This document shows positions 63,584 to 64,000 of a DNA stretch of 64,000 nucleotides, piece by piece. Each line of letters opens with the position of its first letter. Position 1 is the stretch's first letter. Position numbers and translations under genes: made by a program. Origin of the DNA: Apis mellifera (taxonomy: Eukaryota > Arthropoda > Insecta > Hymenoptera > Apidae); assembly GCF_003254395.2 (NCBI RefSeq), contig NC_037641.1:10936501-11000500 (forward strand). The letters run 5' to 3'. The notes beneath the pieces are model-generated. The model was given only the letters and a program-made list of their open reading frames with translations. It made no database searches and was not told the origin of the DNA.

Positions 63584-64000
63584 AACTCTCTTTTTCCAGA
63601 TTAACCTTACGTAACGAGCAAAACTTACGAGCGGCTGCGTTTTTTCCCAGTAAGATCGATACCGGCAGGTTACACCATCGTTTTGATTCAGCTTCTACCC
63701 GTCTCGCTTTTGCCGCGCATTCCTCTTTATCCCTGTCTATCTTCTTTTCTTTCTCGCTTTTCCAACGAAACGTCCGAACGAGCGGGCGAATGATGGAAAA
63801 AAAAAAGGAAAATACGCGCGCGTGCCTGTCGATCCTCGAGAGGAGCGGGAAGCGCTTTGATCCTTGGACGAGAAGAGGAGAAGAAACGGAGGACCCGATG
63901 GCGAAAAAGCGAGTTTAGGTTCCGTCCCACTTGTCACGGTAAATAGTAATAAACGTTGCCTTCGTATCGCTTCATTTAACCGAACCGGCCGACAAACTTT

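Larger units (their letters stand above)
61041..64000. other. Non-coding sequence beyond the tandem array
   Basis: The stretch begins with a GC-rich, CpG-dense block (about 61041-61200) that contrasts with the AT-rich array beside it. It then holds GA-rich tracts, a TA repeat at 62476 and a GGGA/GA tract near 63556. No gene, splice-flanked exon or RNA gene was recognised. Confidence 0.5.

Overview
The window looks like nuclear DNA of an insect, most likely a hymenopteran (bee, wasp or ant) with a fairly GC-rich genome. This rests on general character, not on a recognised gene. There are eukaryotic splice sites, long non-coding stretches full of (GA)n, (TA)n, (GGA)n and other simple repeats, and a CpG dinucleotide that is clearly not depleted (CGA, TCGA and CGCG are everywhere). 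Nothing resembles prokaryotic gene density, operons, phage or CRISPR. The species cannot be named from the sequence.

Only one gene can be supported, on the minus strand. Three coding exons join in phase: exon A (44186 to 44048), exon B (20566 to 19709) and exon C (19579 to 18336). They are separated by an intron of about 23.5 kb and one of 129 bp. Together they encode 746 codons plus split codons at both ends, so the gene is incomplete here: its 5' part lies above 44187, probably outside the window, and its 3' end lies below 18336. The product is a low-complexity, apparently disordered protein that I do not recognise. It has four PPxY motifs within about 60 residues (the classic ligand of WW domains), two copies of an ELTFY(Q/E)ID motif, and runs of Gly, Asn, Thr and a 12-residue His run. 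No transmembrane segment or globular domain is visible in the part encoded here.

Layout: 1-18335 is the downstream side of exon C (intron, possibly with a terminal exon I can only suggest); 18336-20566 is the dense coding block; 20567-44047 is the large intron, filled with simple repeats; 44048-44186 is exon A; 44187-59227 is upstream non-coding sequence; 59228-61040 is an AT-rich tandem array of about eleven 142-187 bp units; 61041-64000 is non-coding sequence starting with a GC-rich block.

Most long open frames elsewhere are chance frames in GC-rich DNA or antisense mirrors of exons B and C. No rRNA, convincing tRNA, known microRNA, transposase, integrase or other coding mobile element was recognised. 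The points most worth following are the PPxY/His-rich gene and the tandem array.
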